Of a DNA stretch of 64,000 bases, positions 25,120 through 37,300 are shown one piece after another; positions within the stretch are counted from its first letter, which is position 1, and each line of letters begins with the position of its first letter. A model generated the notes under the pieces. It did no database searches. It was given only the letters and a program-made list of their open reading frames with translations, and was not told the origin of the DNA. The stretch spans positions 1,178,001 through 1,242,000 of the forward strand of contig JAPYXD010000403.1 of assembly GCA_030998225.1 (NCBI GenBank), written 5' to 3'. Source of the stretch: Diplolepis rosae. Its lineage: Eukaryota; Arthropoda; Insecta; Hymenoptera; Diplolepididae. The translations under genes and the position numbers were made by a program.

Positions 25120-25520
25120 TTCTTTTCCTTACCTGAGCTGCATGGTGAGAGAAAAAGAGCGAAGACAAAGCAACAGAGAAATTCACGTTCACGCCACATA
25201 TTTTTCCGGAAAAATTCGTAATCATATAACTCACATAATAAAAATGGTTAGGCGTCAGAATTTTTGTGTGAGGTCAGGATCTTTACAAATTTTGTCACTC
25301 AAACTCTCAATTTTTAACCAAGGATTATGCAAGGCGAACTTTCAGACCATCGCTATCGTGACCAACCCTCACAACTTTTGACAGATAAATGCCATGGCTA
25401 GCCGCAATCGCGCGCAATCATCTGTTTATGACGCCACCATTTGCAATTTTTGAACAGGCAGAAGTTTGTCGTGAATTCTGATTCGAGAGAGAGTTCGAGG
25501 AGGACGAATCGATTTTTCGA
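25120..25520 (-). promoter_or_regulatory. Possible promoter and first exon of the EGF/TM gene
   Basis: This 400-base strip is richer in GC and CpG than its surroundings. On the minus strand it ends with CACCATGCAGCTCAG followed by GTAAGG, that is, a start codon at 25143 and a donor at 25132. This fits a 5' untranslated region plus an 11-base coding start. Linking it to the EGF/TM gene is inference from strand and order only, since the intervening signal-peptide exon was not found. Confidence 0.35.
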
Positions 25521-25845
25521 AGCGCGCAAATATATTTAATTTGATGTGATGTTGTTAAATTTTGGAATATTGTTTTTGGAATGTTTTATTATTATTAAAA
25601 ATCAGAAGAAATTATAGTTCATTTCAAATCATACTTCTTAATCAAGCATTATATGGGAAATTATGTTTTTTATATTTTTAAATGCAAAAGTCAAAACCTG
25701 TTCCAAATCTGAATTGTAAAATTTAATCAAATTAAAGATACATTTTTTAACAGCTTGTGTATATCTCAATGAAAATGTTTTGCTTTATAATTTTAAAAAT
25801 GTATACAAAGTTTTATGTTATAATATTGTGACTTGAATCAGAATT

Positions 25846-26771
25846 TCATAATTTGTTCTCTAAAGGACAAACTTCATCATAATTCTGGTAAGGGTCGCAG
25901 TGACAAGTTTCTTCAGAATATGGGCTACATTTCTAAAAAATACAAATGTAATCAAAGATGAAAATTGAATAATATTCCATGATAAAAAATATCTAATTAT
26001 TATACAAAACTAAAAAGTTAACTGAAAATTTACTTTAAATTAAAGTTTAATATATAAATATTGAATACAATTTTTCTTTACCTCTCCGGTTTCAAATATG
26101 ATTTCTGTAGAAATCAATCTTCGATCGTTGTTAGTATTTGAAAAAATTTCATTTTTAACACTCTCTTTGGTGGCTTCAGATTTTTTAATTTTCTATTTTA
26201 AAAATGATGATTTGTTAACTTATTAATAAGATTAGTCTTATGGAAAAAAATGAATAAAAATTTTCTTTACATTTTCAAAATCCGGGTTGACACACTTTCC
26301 AATGCTGTTAATTTCATTACTAAATCTCTGTCCTTCATTTTCGTAATTACAACCACCTTTCAATTCTATTGGGAAAAGTAAGCTTTCAAAATTTCCTACC
26401 TCATCCAGATCCATTTTCGATTCTGAGATTCCTGTAAATTTTTTAATACATTGACAATTATTAACACGAATATTAGATTCTGTAATCATAAATAGAAACT
26501 AAAATGATTTCTTCATTTACATACTGATTTTGGTTTCATCCCTGTTTGGAAATATAAGAAGTTTAAAATAACAAATGATGCCAACATTAAAGTGAAAATT
26601 TTTGTGTAGAATATTAAATTTCCATATAAAAATATGTTAATCCTTAAAAATACTTTTGCTGAGATTAATTTTTTATCACTTACGTGGTAATTTTTCTGCC
26701 TGAGAATAATGAATATTTAGAGCTATTGTAAGTAGGAATATATTAGCAGGTGAGAAACTTTTTTTAAACAT
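25846..26771 (-). CDS. Small secreted eight-cysteine protein, complete, unknown family
   Basis: Four exons: 26684-26771, 26271-26479, 26082-26192 and 25846-25932. Lengths 88, 209, 111 and 87 join in phase into 164 residues from ATG to TGA, and donors (GTAAGT, GTAAAG, GTAAAG) and acceptors are canonical. Residues 1-25 form a signal peptide (FLLTIALNIHYSQA). The mature chain has cysteines at 38, 40, 73, 92, 138, 146, 148 and 158, so two CxC motifs (CQC and CHC). The segment CQC-x32-C-x18-C-x-NP looks like a chemokine pattern. The segment C-x7-CHC-x9-C looks like the end of an EGF module. There is no membrane span. Secretion is well supported; function is unknown. A polyadenylation signal may lie near 25586. 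Confidence 0.7.
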
Positions 26772-28386
26772 GTTAATTAATTTAGATTTTTAAACTTATA
26801 ATAAAAAAAATTATTTATTGATTTTGAAAGCCAAATGTCATATGATTTGAGAAACAAGAAAATATTGGGAATCCATCTTCGCCATTCATTTTTTTCGTAT
26901 TATAAAAGTATTTTCAATTATTGCGGAAGTAGACAAGGTGTCTAAACATTCACTACCAGTTTATTTATATTTTCCTGATCAGTCTTCAATCAATCTATGA
27001 GAATCTATTGATTTTTCAGAGAAATGGAATTTCGGACAAATGAAAATTTGAATGAAAATTAAAATTAGAAAAATGGCGAACCCCTGGTCTAGTTTTCTAT
27101 CGGCTGACAGAAGAGATGAGCTTTGAGATACTTTGTCTATTCCCACCATGCTCATAATAATACTAGGAAATTTTTTAAATTAACACTCTACAAATATATT
27201 CAAACGTATTTTATCTACAAATTCAATTCAAAGTAGTATTTTGAAATTTCTATTGGACGATTAAAATTTTCATACTCTCCGAAAATTAGATTCAGAAATA
27301 TAAATTAATTTCCTGAAATTCTGTAAACTGACTCGTTTTTATTTTTCTAATGGAAAGGTATAAACTAATAATATTAATACGATATGAATAATCATACGAT
27401 ATACTCTTAAATTTAATACTTAAATAATAGAGCAACAATAATAGGTAGTCCATATGTACATAATTATTCGCATTGAATTGAAGTAACTGTTATTAACATT
27501 AAATTTCAGATCTTCTAGTTTCGATGTAAAATATATCTTCCTTCTCTCTATATATAATTCTCTATATTTATTTTATTTATAATCGGACTGTCCAACTATT
27601 TTAATTATTATTTCTTTTCAAACTTTTTTCTCGCAATTAAACAATAATAATTATGAATCTTTCTTATAAAAAATACGAGAAACAATATAGAAAGAATCGC
27701 AATCATTCTTCCGTATTCAGAAAAATATTAAATTACCAAAAAAATTTAATCTTAATTTTTTCTTTCTTTTATAGATAAAAAGATTAAATTTTTTTATCAG
27801 GAAACAAAAATGTTTTCTGTACACTAATTAGTACGTTCTAATTCTACTAGGATTAGTTTATTTGCACGTGTCCGTTTGGATTACGCACACAGCCCGCGTG
27901 ATCTATCGATGGCGTTGTTAATATTTTATTTTTTACAATATTGTAGAGAACATTTTTCAGTAATGAGAAATAACTCAATTAATCTCTTTCAACAGAGAGA
28001 TTCTCACCTCTAAATTATGATTGAAGACAACTGAATTTGTCGCGACTTACAAGGCATTTAAACTTCAGAGCATAAAGTTTAATATTCAATGGTCAAAGTT
28101 CAAGGCTCAAGGATTATATTCTACAGTTTCAAGTTTGTATTTTGAAGTTTGAGTAGAATTAAGTTTATCGTGTCTTTTCTTTTCAGAGAAATGGAAAATA
28201 ACTCGAATTATAAGTATATATAGAGGAAATGCGGTTAAAAATCACTGAGCGATATAAATATCGAAGATTTATAAATACAATTATCATAGTAAATTGACTA
28301 ATTTTGGTTTCAGGCCTTTTGATTGGTCCCATCGATTTCTGCTCACTTGTTTGAAAAATTCTAGCTCAATTTAGTTTTGGTCCGTT
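26772..28386. other. Intergenic stretch between the secreted gene and ced-6
   Basis: Very AT-rich with no recognised gene. It should hold the promoter of the minus-strand secreted-protein gene (just above 26771) and the 3' untranslated region of ced-6 (just below 28387). Neither signal is distinctive. Confidence 0.45.
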
Positions 28387-31300
28387 TTAATTTCGCAGTG
28401 GGTCGAGACTTTCCAGGGAAAAATCATCTGTACCGATTGAAAGACCTCTGCTGAATCCGTCCTGAAAAAATGATCAATTCTTCCTTTCATTTTTATTACA
28501 TCATAAATCAATATAAAATATAAAATATTTATAATGTGAGTATTCAATAATAATAAAAAAAAAACATTTTACGATTTTTTTAAAGTGACTTTAATAAAAA
28601 ATTACAACAATATCAATTTGAAAAGTTTATTTAAGGCTACTAAGAAACTATCGATTTTAGTCATGAGAATATAACAAATCTAATAATGAAATTGTCATAA
28701 AGTGATAAAATTAATAAAATAACCTTCATTTCCAATAGCTTCTTGTCCAGAAGGCCAATGGCATTTTCTAATTCTTGTTGACTTGGACCCGAGCTAGCAG
28801 TCGAGTTTCCAAATTCTCCCATTTCAAATGGATCATTTAAATCGCTTTTTCCGAAAGGCGCAGGATTAAATGGTACGCTACCAAAAAGATCTTCTTTTGC
28901 TCCATTTTGTCGCCTCGAGTCCTTCGATTTTGGTGGAGGAGCCACTAAAGGATAGAAAATTAGCATGGAATTTCACAGCTACTAGAAATAGTTTATGAAT
29001 ATCTGTAGCATGAAAATACGGATACTTACAAAGAGGAGGAGAATTCAGTCCATTCGATTGCGAAAACATAGTTGAACCAGAAGGCGATTGACCGTTCGAA
29101 AGTTGATTATTGTTGGTCTGATGATTCGACATCCCATTAGCTGTACTTTCAAAGGCTCTAGGATTAAAATCTTCTTCAAATTCGTCCATTAAGAGGCCTT
29201 CCAGTTTTGTACCAACTGCCGGCGTTGGCGTAGATGGTGTAGATGGTGAGTCTTTTCTGCAAATATAAAAAATGATATTCAAAATGAAGATTTTTAAGCT
29301 TTTTAATTAAAAATTAAAAATTGTAAAACCTTTCTTTGTTAAAGCATTCAAATCTTGGAAAATAAAACTCTAAAAATGTCCAAATAATTCATATTCCTTA
29401 CTCGATAAAATCGTCATCAAAAGACTTTTCAAAACTTCTAGGAGGAACTGGAGGTGGCTGTTGAGCACCATTGGACGCATTTCCATTCGTATCGTTGTTG
29501 GAATTGAGAATGAATTTCGCTGGGCCTCCGTTTACTCGAGGAATATCTGTTAACGAGTTCGACGTTGTTCTCGTCGATGCTGTCGTCATGGACGATGCAG
29601 CAGGCGACTCAGGAACGTGCAAAATATCTGGAATATTTTTCTGCGAAAGATACGACGAAATATTCGCCTGTGAAGGCAAATATATTAATCAATCATTGAA
29701 TAAGGTAAAAGAACTAAATGTAGATTGGGGTTCAAAATGTGGATTAGTTTTTTTTTTCTATAACTATGGAAATTATTTTCAATTTTGAATGGTAAATGAT
29801 TAGTGTAATATATATGATGGACCATTAGGAGCAGAAATATAAAAAATGATTTTAATATTTATAGAAGAAAAAAAATACTGATCCACATTTGGTTCCATTA
29901 CCCTATTAAGCACTCCGATTTCTAAAAAATTCTTTAAATTTAAAATTACTATATTTCTTATACAGTGATAAGTACAAACCGATCCTTTGATAGCTGCAAT
30001 GTCTTGCAATCGCTGTCTGTAAATATTATTTTCATGTTCAAGTCGCTTGATCTTCTGTTTGAGAATCATTGTACGCCTCTGAGCTTCAAGATCTTTTCCA
30101 GAAGTCTCTAGAAATCTTTTGTATGCTAGATCAAATGCCTGACCAATTGTCAGTGTAATTTCTTCCGAGAGTTTATCACTCACAAAAACATAGCATGTGT
30201 GCCTTTCTGCATCTTCCTCCTTCGCGATAAATGTAAAGAATTTTTTCTCCCCCTTATCGTCCGCGCAATAAGAAATCCGATGCAGTGGATACTGATGCAA
30301 AATTCGCTATAAACACAAATAATTCATCCAGATTCAATACAATTATTTAACTAAAAAAATCATAATTTATGAGAAAGAAAATGATTTTTTTATAAAATTA
30401 ACATCGTGGTTGATGTTATAACTTAGCTTCAGGGTACAGAAATAATGAAATTCAAGATTGTATTTTATCAGGTGTTTTGAGTCTGATCACAGTCTTTATA
30501 ATTATCTTTTTTTCAAATTCTAAAATATACATAAAATGGGATAGCTAAAGTAATATTGGAAATAACTACCTAGACATTATCAGGGGTATTATTTGTGAGT
30601 TATACATAAATTGAGATTAAGCTATTCTGCAAATAAAAGTTAAGGAAACCTCAGTTACAAATTTTGATAATTTATCGAAGTAACTAAACTAAAGTTTAAA
30701 AAAATTAAAATTTTTCGATATAACTAACAGGAATTGCACATACACTGTACCAACCGTACATTGCATTTTAATTATAAATAAAAATTCAGTATAAGAATTC
30801 TAAATTATTATTAGAATTTCAAATATTTGCCAAAATTTGAGGAATTTGAAGCACTTTGAGTTTTCACGAAAACTGTTTTATCGACATGTACGTATATCAT
30901 ATTTACTTATACCAATGTACGTTATATTTTAGTAGCGGCAGTGTATATCTGCTTCACACATTTTTGTATTAAATCTAATACAGATTATTCTAACAGTGTA
31001 CATTTTTAATTATCAAACAACTATAAATTATGTGACATCACAACAAATTATATTTAATTGCTAAAGAAAGGTATCAATTGTAATTTTTCAAAAAATTTTG
31101 TGGAATGATCAAGTTACTTATTTAAATGATGAAAATTGCACATACATATCCTTTGGATAATTATCTAAATTTGTATAAACCAGTGAATGACAGATACAAT
31201 TTTTGAAATCGAGGACTTTTTTTCCTGTGTAATAATGCACACTTTTACAAAGATAACAATACGTATCTTATATGCATTTTTTTCGTTTTCAAACAAGTTG

Positions 31301-34300
31301 TTTTAAAAGGACCTTAAAGCAAAGTTATAACATTAATTTTATTAATTTAGTTAATTTAATTATTTATTAGAATGTTTAAAATACCAACCTTTGGAGAAGT
31401 TTTAGTTTTTGGTTCTTGGATGGCCACTCCGTCTATACTAATGGTGAGTTCAACTTTGGGAGTTTTGGTACCTTCACTCTTCCTAATTTGCTGGTTGAAT
31501 TTAAGCTTGCAAATTGCATCCTTAACGACCTCGATGCCCTTAGGCTGATCAACTTCCGTGCTGCCCAAGTACTGCAAACCATAACGACATAATTATTCAT
31601 CAGAATCTTTGTGGGAATATCTTCTCCGTTAAAGAAATAGTAAATTTTTTACAAGAGGGGTGAATTGAACAATTTTTATTTTCAGAATATTCAGGGTAAC
31701 AATATAAAGAATATTGTTACCCTTCTTCTTAACCTGGGAGAGTAGGTAACTGCATTTGAAGAACGAGAAGAGATCTGTCAAAGCCATTGTGGCATAATCG
31801 GTAGCGCAGCACTCATGTAAAGTTGCTGGCTACGGTTCTAAACCGGGCTGAGGCAGATTTTTTTTCCGTTCTTTAATTATTTATTGTCAGAAAGAGTTGA
31901 AAAAATTTAAATATGTTAGTTTATTAAATCCCCCACATTAAGAAGTATTATTAGACCACTTGACCAAATTCCTGTAAAAATTCATATAAAAAACTTTTTT
32001 ATGTCCCAAAATATCCTCCTGAAAATTTGGAAAGTTTTTACAGTTAAATGAAATTTATTATTTTCTGATTTTTCTAAATCATTTAAGTCGATTATGTCGA
32101 TCATTAGAAGAGTGTATCACTGTACGTGATAACGGAACTCTACTATATCGACCTTATCAACCTATGATTCAGAATTAATTTAACGTTATTTAAAACTAGA
32201 TGGTATTTTCCAATATAAATTGAAGAAATTTTTCTGTGAAAAAAGGAACGCTTCCACTCCGCTGGGTATCGAGCCCAGGTCCTTTCGATTGCCGGTCGAA
32301 TGCTCTGTCATCTGAGCTACGGAGGTTCCACAACTTTTCTCACAGAAACTTGTTAACGCCAATTTGGCTACGGATAAACCGGGAACTATTTTCTGATTTT
32401 TCTAAATCCTTTCAGTCGATTATGTCGATCCTTAGAAAAGTGTATCACTCTACGTGATAACGGAACCATACTATATCGACATAATCGACTGAAATGATTT
32501 CGAAAAATCAGAAAATAGTTCCCGGTTTATCCGTAGCCAAATTGGCGTTAACAAGTTTCTGTGAGAAAAGTTGTGGAAACTCCGTAGCTCAGATGACAGA
32601 GCATTCGACCGGCAATCGAAAGGACCTTGGCTCGATACCCAGCGGAGTGGAAGCGTTCCCTTTTTCACAAAAAAATTTCTTAAATTTATTATTGATAAAT
32701 CTTGCATTTTTTTCAAAATTTCTACTAAAAAGAAGTTGACAATGAATGATGAAATTTTGGTTTCTTTTGAAATCAAGCAGGTGGCCCTAGAACAGGCCAC
32801 TAAGCAAACTCAGTTTGCGGATAGAGAGTTCCTCTACTGAGGGTTATTCCTGAATATGGATACAAAATTAAGCAGTCGCGGACAATGTTCCAGGGATGGT
32901 CGCGAAGGAACAACCCCCAAGCCAATGTGTTAACTACCGTGCCGTGGGTTGTATGGCACCAGGGAGTGGTGTCTTTCACGGTGTTTCTAGGATACCAAGG
33001 CTCCTCCTAGAGAATTCAGACCTTACCCCTGCATGCATCCACCCCTGCAAAGAAATATACGGCACACCGTATACTTCCCTAGCTAATCGTAAGAACAATA
33101 TAAAGAGTGGAAATTTAACCCTCCGTTACCAAACATATGAGGGATTCCCTCAGTGGGGTCAGTTTCTTGGGTCAGTTTTTTCGAAATAACTTCTAATTTA
33201 CGCTTCACACAGTCTGGTCCGTTTGAATACCTTTCTACGAATTATTCCTAAAGCTTTTTGTAGCAATAAAAAATGTTCAAATAGAATACTCATTCAATAA
33301 TCACTTTTCAAAACTAAAGGTGACCGTGTAACAATTTTTAAGTTTGGTAATGGAGGGTTAAATAAAACTATGTGCCAGGAATTGCTTGGGGAGTTGGAGG
33401 TAACGGTGGAACCCGATTATAGTCGGAGGTCTAACAGGAGACGGCAAAGAGACTGCCTGCACGGGACGCTTCAAAAATCGATGGAACATATTCCCGCCAA
33501 TTAGAGAAACATGTCAAACTTGAGCAACTGGGCGTCACTGACTAGAGACTGACTAGAGAAATAACTGGTGCCATGCACATGCAACTCACAAAGTGTTACA
33601 AACATGTCGAATAACGATTGTGAAAAACGCAAATTCAAGTGTTTGACACTAGACAATGTTCATGCTCTACCTATTAAATATTCGTGCGTGTAGCACTAGC
33701 GACTCGGAGCTTGAACATATCCCAAGGCGTATGTCCTATACTAGAATTTCTTCATATAAGAAGCCTAAGGAGTTCAACGCTTGAGTTTCACGTGCGCCGC
33801 ACGTGAAACACAAGCGTTTGGCACCTTTGGCCCATCTAGTATCTACTATAAGTCGCATGAGTAGTAAATGTTGTAATACCACATACTCTTTACGTAAATA
33901 CACAGTATTTTGTCTTTGTAGATTACTATGCGCAGTTCGCATGAATTTTGAGCATTTATTACTCAAGTTTATAAGTTCAACTATTTGAACAGCCACAATT
34001 GCCAAACACTGGTCTCTTTCGAGTGCATGGCACCAGTTATTTCTCTCCGTGTAGTAAGTCGCATTCGCTACAGAGGCGAAAGTCGCGTGATTCTTTGTTT
34101 GCTCACGTACATCTCACACAGCCATACATTGCCCCGACTACCGGCGGAGATTTCCGAACATAGAAACTAATGAGACCTTTAAATTTTTGTCTTTCGCATG
34201 TTGTTTACTATTTGACAGATTTACAGTTTGACATTTGATACTGATTGGTATTCTAAACTGCGCTAGTTATAATAATTGTATTGAGTGAAGGTTTCCCAAA

Positions 34301-37300
34301 AGAAATTAAAGTAAGTATATTTTGAAAAATGTATGTGCGTTTCCACGCCCGAAAATTATTATAATTAGCACAGTTTAGAATACCAATCAGTATCAAATGT
34401 CTGTAGCACAATTTAAATCATAAAATATCATTTATTTTGAACATAGCAGCTAAGAAGCATCAAACACTGTCACGGGGAAGTTTACAAAGCAATTTATATC
34501 AAGCATTCAGAGGCAGCTCTGGTCTTCAGCCCTTCGTGTCCTCAAGACTACTGACTTCTTAGTTGGCGACATCAGCGATGTCGACCTCACGCCGCAAAAT
34601 TCTTTGTCTTGGAGGACCATGGTTTAGATTGTCGCCTCTGAGAAATGTTTGTATAAACATTTGGACAGGCGATACCGTTCGGTGATCCGTGGTCAGAATG
34701 AGTGGCATAGCACTATGCTCATGCGGGTAGCAACGGTGTAACAATATTCCTCTTCATGTCAAACTGTAAATGTGTCAAATAGTAAACAACATGTGAGACG
34801 AAAATTTAAAAATCTCATTAGTTTCTATGTTCGGGAATCTCCGCCGGTAGTCGGGGCATCGTATGGCTGTGTGAGATGTACGTGAGCAAACAAAAGATCG
34901 CGCGACTTTCGCCTCTATAGCGAATGCGACTTACTACGTTTTTATTTGGGACAGCAGAGCAAAAATCAACCTTCTCTGAAGTTGTTGGTGTGAGTGGACC
35001 TGTCCTCCATCTTATCCCTAGGATCGAGCTGGAAGTAAAGCACGTTGATCCCAGTATTCAAATTGACGATGTCGAAATGGCCGTAAGGGGCTTCTTCGAG
35101 CATAGACCGACGTTGGACATGAAGGTGTCTCTAACAAAGAGACCCATTACAGGTACCCGGGGGGCGGCATGTCCTTTTAGAGGAAGCTCGAGCAGTGGAC
35201 TACGGGAGCCCTAACCGTAGCAGAAATTGCTAAAGGTGCGTCAGCGAGGCTCACATAGCGGCGACCTGTAAAAGAATGCCATAGTGCCAAAGGAGAAAAT
35301 CATTTGCGGAGTTCGCACTCTCTGTCACGCGTCCCGGACGGGCTGGGCCGCCGTGCTGGGGCGGAGAACATTGTCTCTGCCCTGGCGCGGTATTTCGGTC
35401 TGTTGGTTACGGGCGTGTGGCGGCGAGAGCGGGTTTCAGGTGAACGGATGGCGGAAGAGTCGTATGCGACTATAAGCCGGAACCAACACTGCTCGTGAAT
35501 TTTAAAGTCGAATGGCGGTACCGAGGTCGGTGAAATGTTCGATAAAGGGGTTTTTCTGGTTTTAACAGGTATGCCTTTTAGGTTATTGAAGCATGAATAC
35601 CAAAGAATTGTCAATTTTTTCTATTGTAATATTTCATCCAAAATTATACTCCACGTTGAAAACATTATAAATTTATACTGTTTTTAACCATTTTTACATT
35701 CTCATCACGTATGGAAATAGTATATTGTGCAAGCAGGTAAAAAAAATTTATTTTTCTAGTGTGAAGTTTAATTCACGAGAAAAGCGAGGGCTAGTCGAAA
35801 AAGAATTATATTTATGCAAAATTTTAGATCTTTTTTTTTTAAATGCCTATGTTTCATGACTCCCTGACCTCGAAAGAAAAAAGTTTTTTTGATCCTGTTC
35901 GTCAGTCTGTCGTTGTAATCGTCTTAGTTCTCTGTGGACACGTAAACATTAGAAAAAATAATCAGATTGGAATGCACTTTGTTACACACTAGTGGGGCCT
36001 AAAAATAAAGGACACACTTGTTAACCAGACTTACACGATAAAAATTCCAAAAATGAAACCATTGTCTAACTATTAGAAATATATTTTTTGAAAAAAGCAG
36101 TGATTTTAATCTTTTGCCTCGGAAGCACTCAAATAGTGCTCAAGTATCTCTAAAAATTAATTCGATAACATTTTTTTAGCATAAATAAATCAAAAAAGAT
36201 ATAGCATCTGGAAAACATTAAAAAATCAAATTACATTTTCCAGACAAGCTAAGCCAGAAAAATCTATTAAACTCTGATTTTTTTTCGTATTTTGTAGATT
36301 TTACTGGACGCTAAGTGAAATGTTGATTGATTGAACTGAATTTATTGTAAAATCTAATAAAAATTCAAATTGTAAAAATAAGTACCGAACTTCCTATAAA
36401 TTTAAAAAATCTTTTTTCTGCATGTAGGAATAATAGTTTTTTTTTTATTAAGGAACACCTTACCTTGTTTATTATTATTATTGTAATAATTATTCTCATT
36501 CATACAGCCAATTATGAGCCAAAGTGGAACAGTCGAACAAAGCAAAATGAGATGAGAAAATGAAAACAAAACGTACTTTTATAACTTGAAGCTGCAGTCT
36601 CAGCAGTAATTTTTCAGCTCAGGGCTTCATAAGAAAAAACAAAACTGAAATTGCTTGGATATTTTACTTGAAAGGCAAAAATGTTTAACTTTTCTTTGAT
36701 TCTCACCCGCAATGAGAAGGTTAAGTTTTATTTGAAATCTGATTTTACAAATTTTCATCAAACCTACTGATAATACTTAAAAAGCTCTAAAAATTAATCT
36801 TATGATATTCTTCAATCTGATAAATATCCGAATCCGACCAAAACTGTGAAAATAATAGCATTTTTTGTGCTTAAAAAAAAAAGTGAAAAAATTGTACTAT
36901 TTCTGATAGTGCTCATAAAACTCTACTAATTATCCTTATAATATTTTTTGCTTAAACCAAAATTATAAAAGTTACAGTATATTGAAATTTGAAAGGAATC
37001 AATATAAAAATTCCATTTTCCAGCTAAATTAAACAAGATACGAAAAAATGATATGATGTAAAATTTTTTGCTACAAAAGATTTATAAATTCCAATTTATA
37101 AATTGCAATACAAAATTTTTTCATAACATGTATATTTTACTTTTTCATTTAAAAAGACACTGCGAAATTTAAAAATTAAATTCTTTTACTTTCAAAATAG
37201 TATTTTTTCAAGACTTCAAAAATTGATTAAGATTATTTTACAAAGGAGACAAAATAAGATGAGAGTTTTTATCAAGTGTTGAAAGACGTTCAATATTGCA

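Noticed and set aside
25142..25381. A plus-strand frame over the CpG-rich strip at 25.1-25.4 kb
   Set aside because: It has no recognisable domain, and the better reading is a minus-strand 5' untranslated region with a donor.
26537..26553. A 17-base microexon in the secreted-protein gene (GGATGAAACC plus seven bases, with AG and GT flanks)
   Set aside because: Including it shifts the next exon into a frame with an early stop; skipping it gives a continuous frame through all four exons.
25846..26771. Calling the small secreted protein a true chemokine
   Set aside because: Chemokines are not known outside vertebrates, the spacings are longer than usual, and eight cysteines with a second CxC fit other explanations.
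32580..32647. A functional tRNA-Ala (GGC)
   Set aside because: The acceptor stem is short, T33 is replaced by C, the T-stem is mispaired, and the same unit is present many times in inverted repeats.
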